Of a DNA stretch of 64,000 bases, positions 63,401 through 64,000 are shown piece after piece. The notes under the pieces were generated by a model. That model was not told the origin of the DNA and did no database searches. It saw nothing but the letters and a program-made list of their open reading frames with translations. Each line of letters begins with the position of its first letter. Positions within the stretch are counted from its first letter, which is position 1. The DNA is taken from assembly GCF_025833875.1 (NCBI RefSeq), contig NZ_JAOYOD010000001.1:4666501-4730500 (forward strand), written 5' to 3'. Both the position numbers and the translations under genes were made by a program. The stretch comes from Reichenbachiella ulvae. Lineage in GTDB: Bacteria > Bacteroidota > Bacteroidia > Cytophagales > Cyclobacteriaceae.

Positions 63401-64000
63401 GATAATAGGTAGGCTTTTCTTAGCCAATTTGCTGCCCTGGTTTTTGCCCAATAGGAGACCTGTGATGCCGATCTCTGGATGATTGAGCGAGTAGGCAATT
63501 GATTGGGCCAGTAAGAGGATAGAGGTATACGCTGACATAGTAGCATAAAAAGGACTACGCTGTGATACGCCTATACTTATCATATGGATGAGAATCGAAA
63601 TTAGGGAAAGCGTACTGACAAGGTGGAGGGTCCATTGACTGATGCTTGTTCGATATTTTAACTTGCTAATTAATAAGAGTTGAGAAAAAGCTAATAAAAT
63701 AAAACAAGTTGCTGTCGAAGGGGACATCAGTTGCCATATTGGATTTCCTCCTTGTCCAAAATTAGAAATGCCCAATGGTTGATAGATAGAAATGATGGAC
63801 CAGGAGCCAGAGAGTAAAACCAGACCTTGCGAAATCAATTGGATAGTCCCGTGAAATTTTTCGTTTTGTTTTAAGATTAGGGGTAGACTTAGAACCGCAA
63901 AGGTTAAAGCAGTACTCATTTTCATGCTATCAGAATCTGCTGTGAAGTGGTCGATGTTATAGCCCCATGCATACAGAATAAATGCGGAAAATAGGAATGA
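60419..64000 (-). CDS. Hybrid sensor histidine kinase with two receivers and Hpt (5' end outside window)
   Basis: The frame is open beyond an internal Met at 63925 to the window edge (upstream codons read SFLFSAFILYAWGYNIDHF, a membrane segment), so the true start lies outside. Numbering from that Met, an N-terminal set of about six membrane helices (to about 220) is followed by two PAS domains (about 265-375 and 385-500), HisKA with His 532 (ANMSHEIRTPLNG), HATPase (NLLSNAIKF, DTGIGIS, GGTGLGLSIS), receiver 1 with Asp 817, receiver 2 with Asp 962, and a C-terminal Hpt with His 1102 (RAAHKLHG). All parts of a phosphorelay are in one protein; its output regulator is not in view. It differs from the hybrid two-component regulators usual in glycan loci because it lacks a DNA-binding domain and a periplasmic propeller. 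Confidence 0.9.
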   Translation of the reverse strand, partial: SFLFSAFILYAWGYNIDHFTADSDSMKMSTALTFAVLSLPLILKQNEKFHGTIQLISQGLVLLSGSWSIISIYQPLGISNFGQGGNPIWQLMSPSTATCFILLAFSQLLLISKLKYRTSISQWTLHLVSTLSLISILIHMISIGVSQRSPFYATMSAYTSILLLAQSIAYSLNHPEIGITGLLLGKNQGSKLAKKSLPIILLIYMVITTIILNTYYSHNLNPQFALISLSIALLFVAITFVTIISHSLNEVDQRKGENEKKLFQANSNLEEKIREATSHLSAQNLKLESFYKALDQSSLVSITDKYGIITEVNERFCKISQYSREELVGQNHRIISSNYHNGAFWHELWKTISNGHTWRGEIRNKAKDGSFYWVDTAICPIKDQDNNISNFLSIRQDITANKNIVDDLTLTTEILNEAQALCNLGGWQLDVKTGKTIWTDEVYNIYEVPQDFDHNKVEGISFYHPDYQETIISAITESIQDKKKFKVDCKFITAKKNQRWVRVSGKPIFVNGEVVKLAGVIQDITEEVRAKRELEETKSAAIAASKAKSEFIANMSHEIRTPLNGVIGFSDILLKSELTTVQREHMNLIQKSGQCLLDVINDILDFSKIEAGKLDLTPERTDLQSLIEGVTQLFGHQANSKSLEFILNTNPIELPANIWVDEVRLRQILINLLSNAIKFTETGEIELSIKKIKSSEENCTLRFAVRDTGIGISNEAQNKIFGAFNQADGSTTRKYGGTGLGLSISRSILNMMGSDLQLESQIGIGSNFFFDINVQVSDNTILENIPEVEISSALVVDDNLTNLNVLKNLLSLFSIQSVCVQNGMDAIETLKKNDRFDVIFMDYQMPEMNGIETIKKIKHEKLIDQEKCKLVLFQSTADDHFKKQIKSLKIDQYITKPLNIEKLSACLRSLGKSNKIENRNDNIKEGISLELPDHKTIMIAEDNAVNMILSVTILNRLIPDARIIEVPDGLEGIKAFKKEKIDLVFTDIQMGKMNGYDMAKAIRQIDQKTPIIALTAGTVAGEKQRCLEAGMNDMLTKPMREDQIAELLKEWFITKPINVDHQLDQLVKESNVNLDHFNLPKMMQVLGDLSSLNRLIKLATSSLNRGSMKMEILLKSEKMVEVHRAAHKLHGIARSVYLNRLNELLEEFRTSDHSDVKTAKILHEKIKSEIEHIVTIEFDSLIIETNRLQLQTH

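Overview
The window is chromosomal DNA of a member of the Bacteroidota, most likely a Cytophagales-type environmental bacterium (the order is an inference). The evidence is a SusC/SusD pair, several large secreted multidomain proteins, one protein with a type IX secretion (T9SS)-like C-terminal domain, many lipoproteins, and intergenic palindromic repeats of a style common in this phylum. No rRNA, tRNA or CRISPR array was seen.

Region 1 (1-6145, minus strand) is the 5' part of a giant secreted surface protein. It is built from 727-residue units (2,181 bp) that combine PKD domains with a beta-propeller-like segment. Two units and part of a third are present, and two are almost identical in DNA. 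Region 2 (6205-20550, minus strand) is a cell-surface polysaccharide locus. An ABC exporter pair (Wzm/Wzt type) heads a tightly overlapping run of methyltransferases, GT4 and GT2 glycosyltransferases and a sulfotransferase. Three more glycosyltransferases follow after a repeat-rich break. That break holds a small GIY-YIG nuclease bracketed by related repeats, an orphan helical protein, and a tandem array of alternating 21- and 20-nt GGGAG units. An ISAs1-family element (20704-21857) sits just upstream of the exporter genes. It has 17-bp perfect inverted ends and a 10-bp target duplication in a palindromic intergenic repeat, and its transposase is split by a -1 frameshift on an A8 run.

Region 3 (22157-29215, minus strand) looks like a phytate-phosphorus locus: a beta-propeller phytase lipoprotein, a very acidic lipoprotein with a Calx-beta-like first domain, a TonB-dependent receptor, and a membrane-anchored TPR/LuxR-type regulator. 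Region 4 (29446-34712, plus strand) is a three-gene unit: a glucose/sorbosone-dehydrogenase-like lipoprotein with PKD and cytochrome c domains, an exported TIM-barrel sugar isomerase, and an AGE-family (cellobiose 2-epimerase-like) epimerase.

Region 5 (about 34800-60456) is a pectin utilisation locus. It contains a 1,494-residue pectinesterase with seven InlB-type repeats, a LacI regulator, SusC, SusD, a DUF4957/DUF5123-like surface lipoprotein, two PL1 pectate lyases, GH105, two further CE8 pectinesterases, GH43, a DUF4861-like protein, GH28 and two CE12 acetylesterases. LacI-type operators with an AAACGTTT core lie in front of the large pectinesterase and in front of susC, suggesting that one regulator controls both. 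The enzyme set fits removal of methyl and acetyl groups, endo-cleavage of homogalacturonan, import of oligomers by SusCD, and periplasmic trimming to unsaturated and saturated galacturonate. The window closes with a hybrid sensor kinase (60419-64000, minus strand, 5' end outside) whose 3' end overlaps the last pectinesterase gene by 38 bp.
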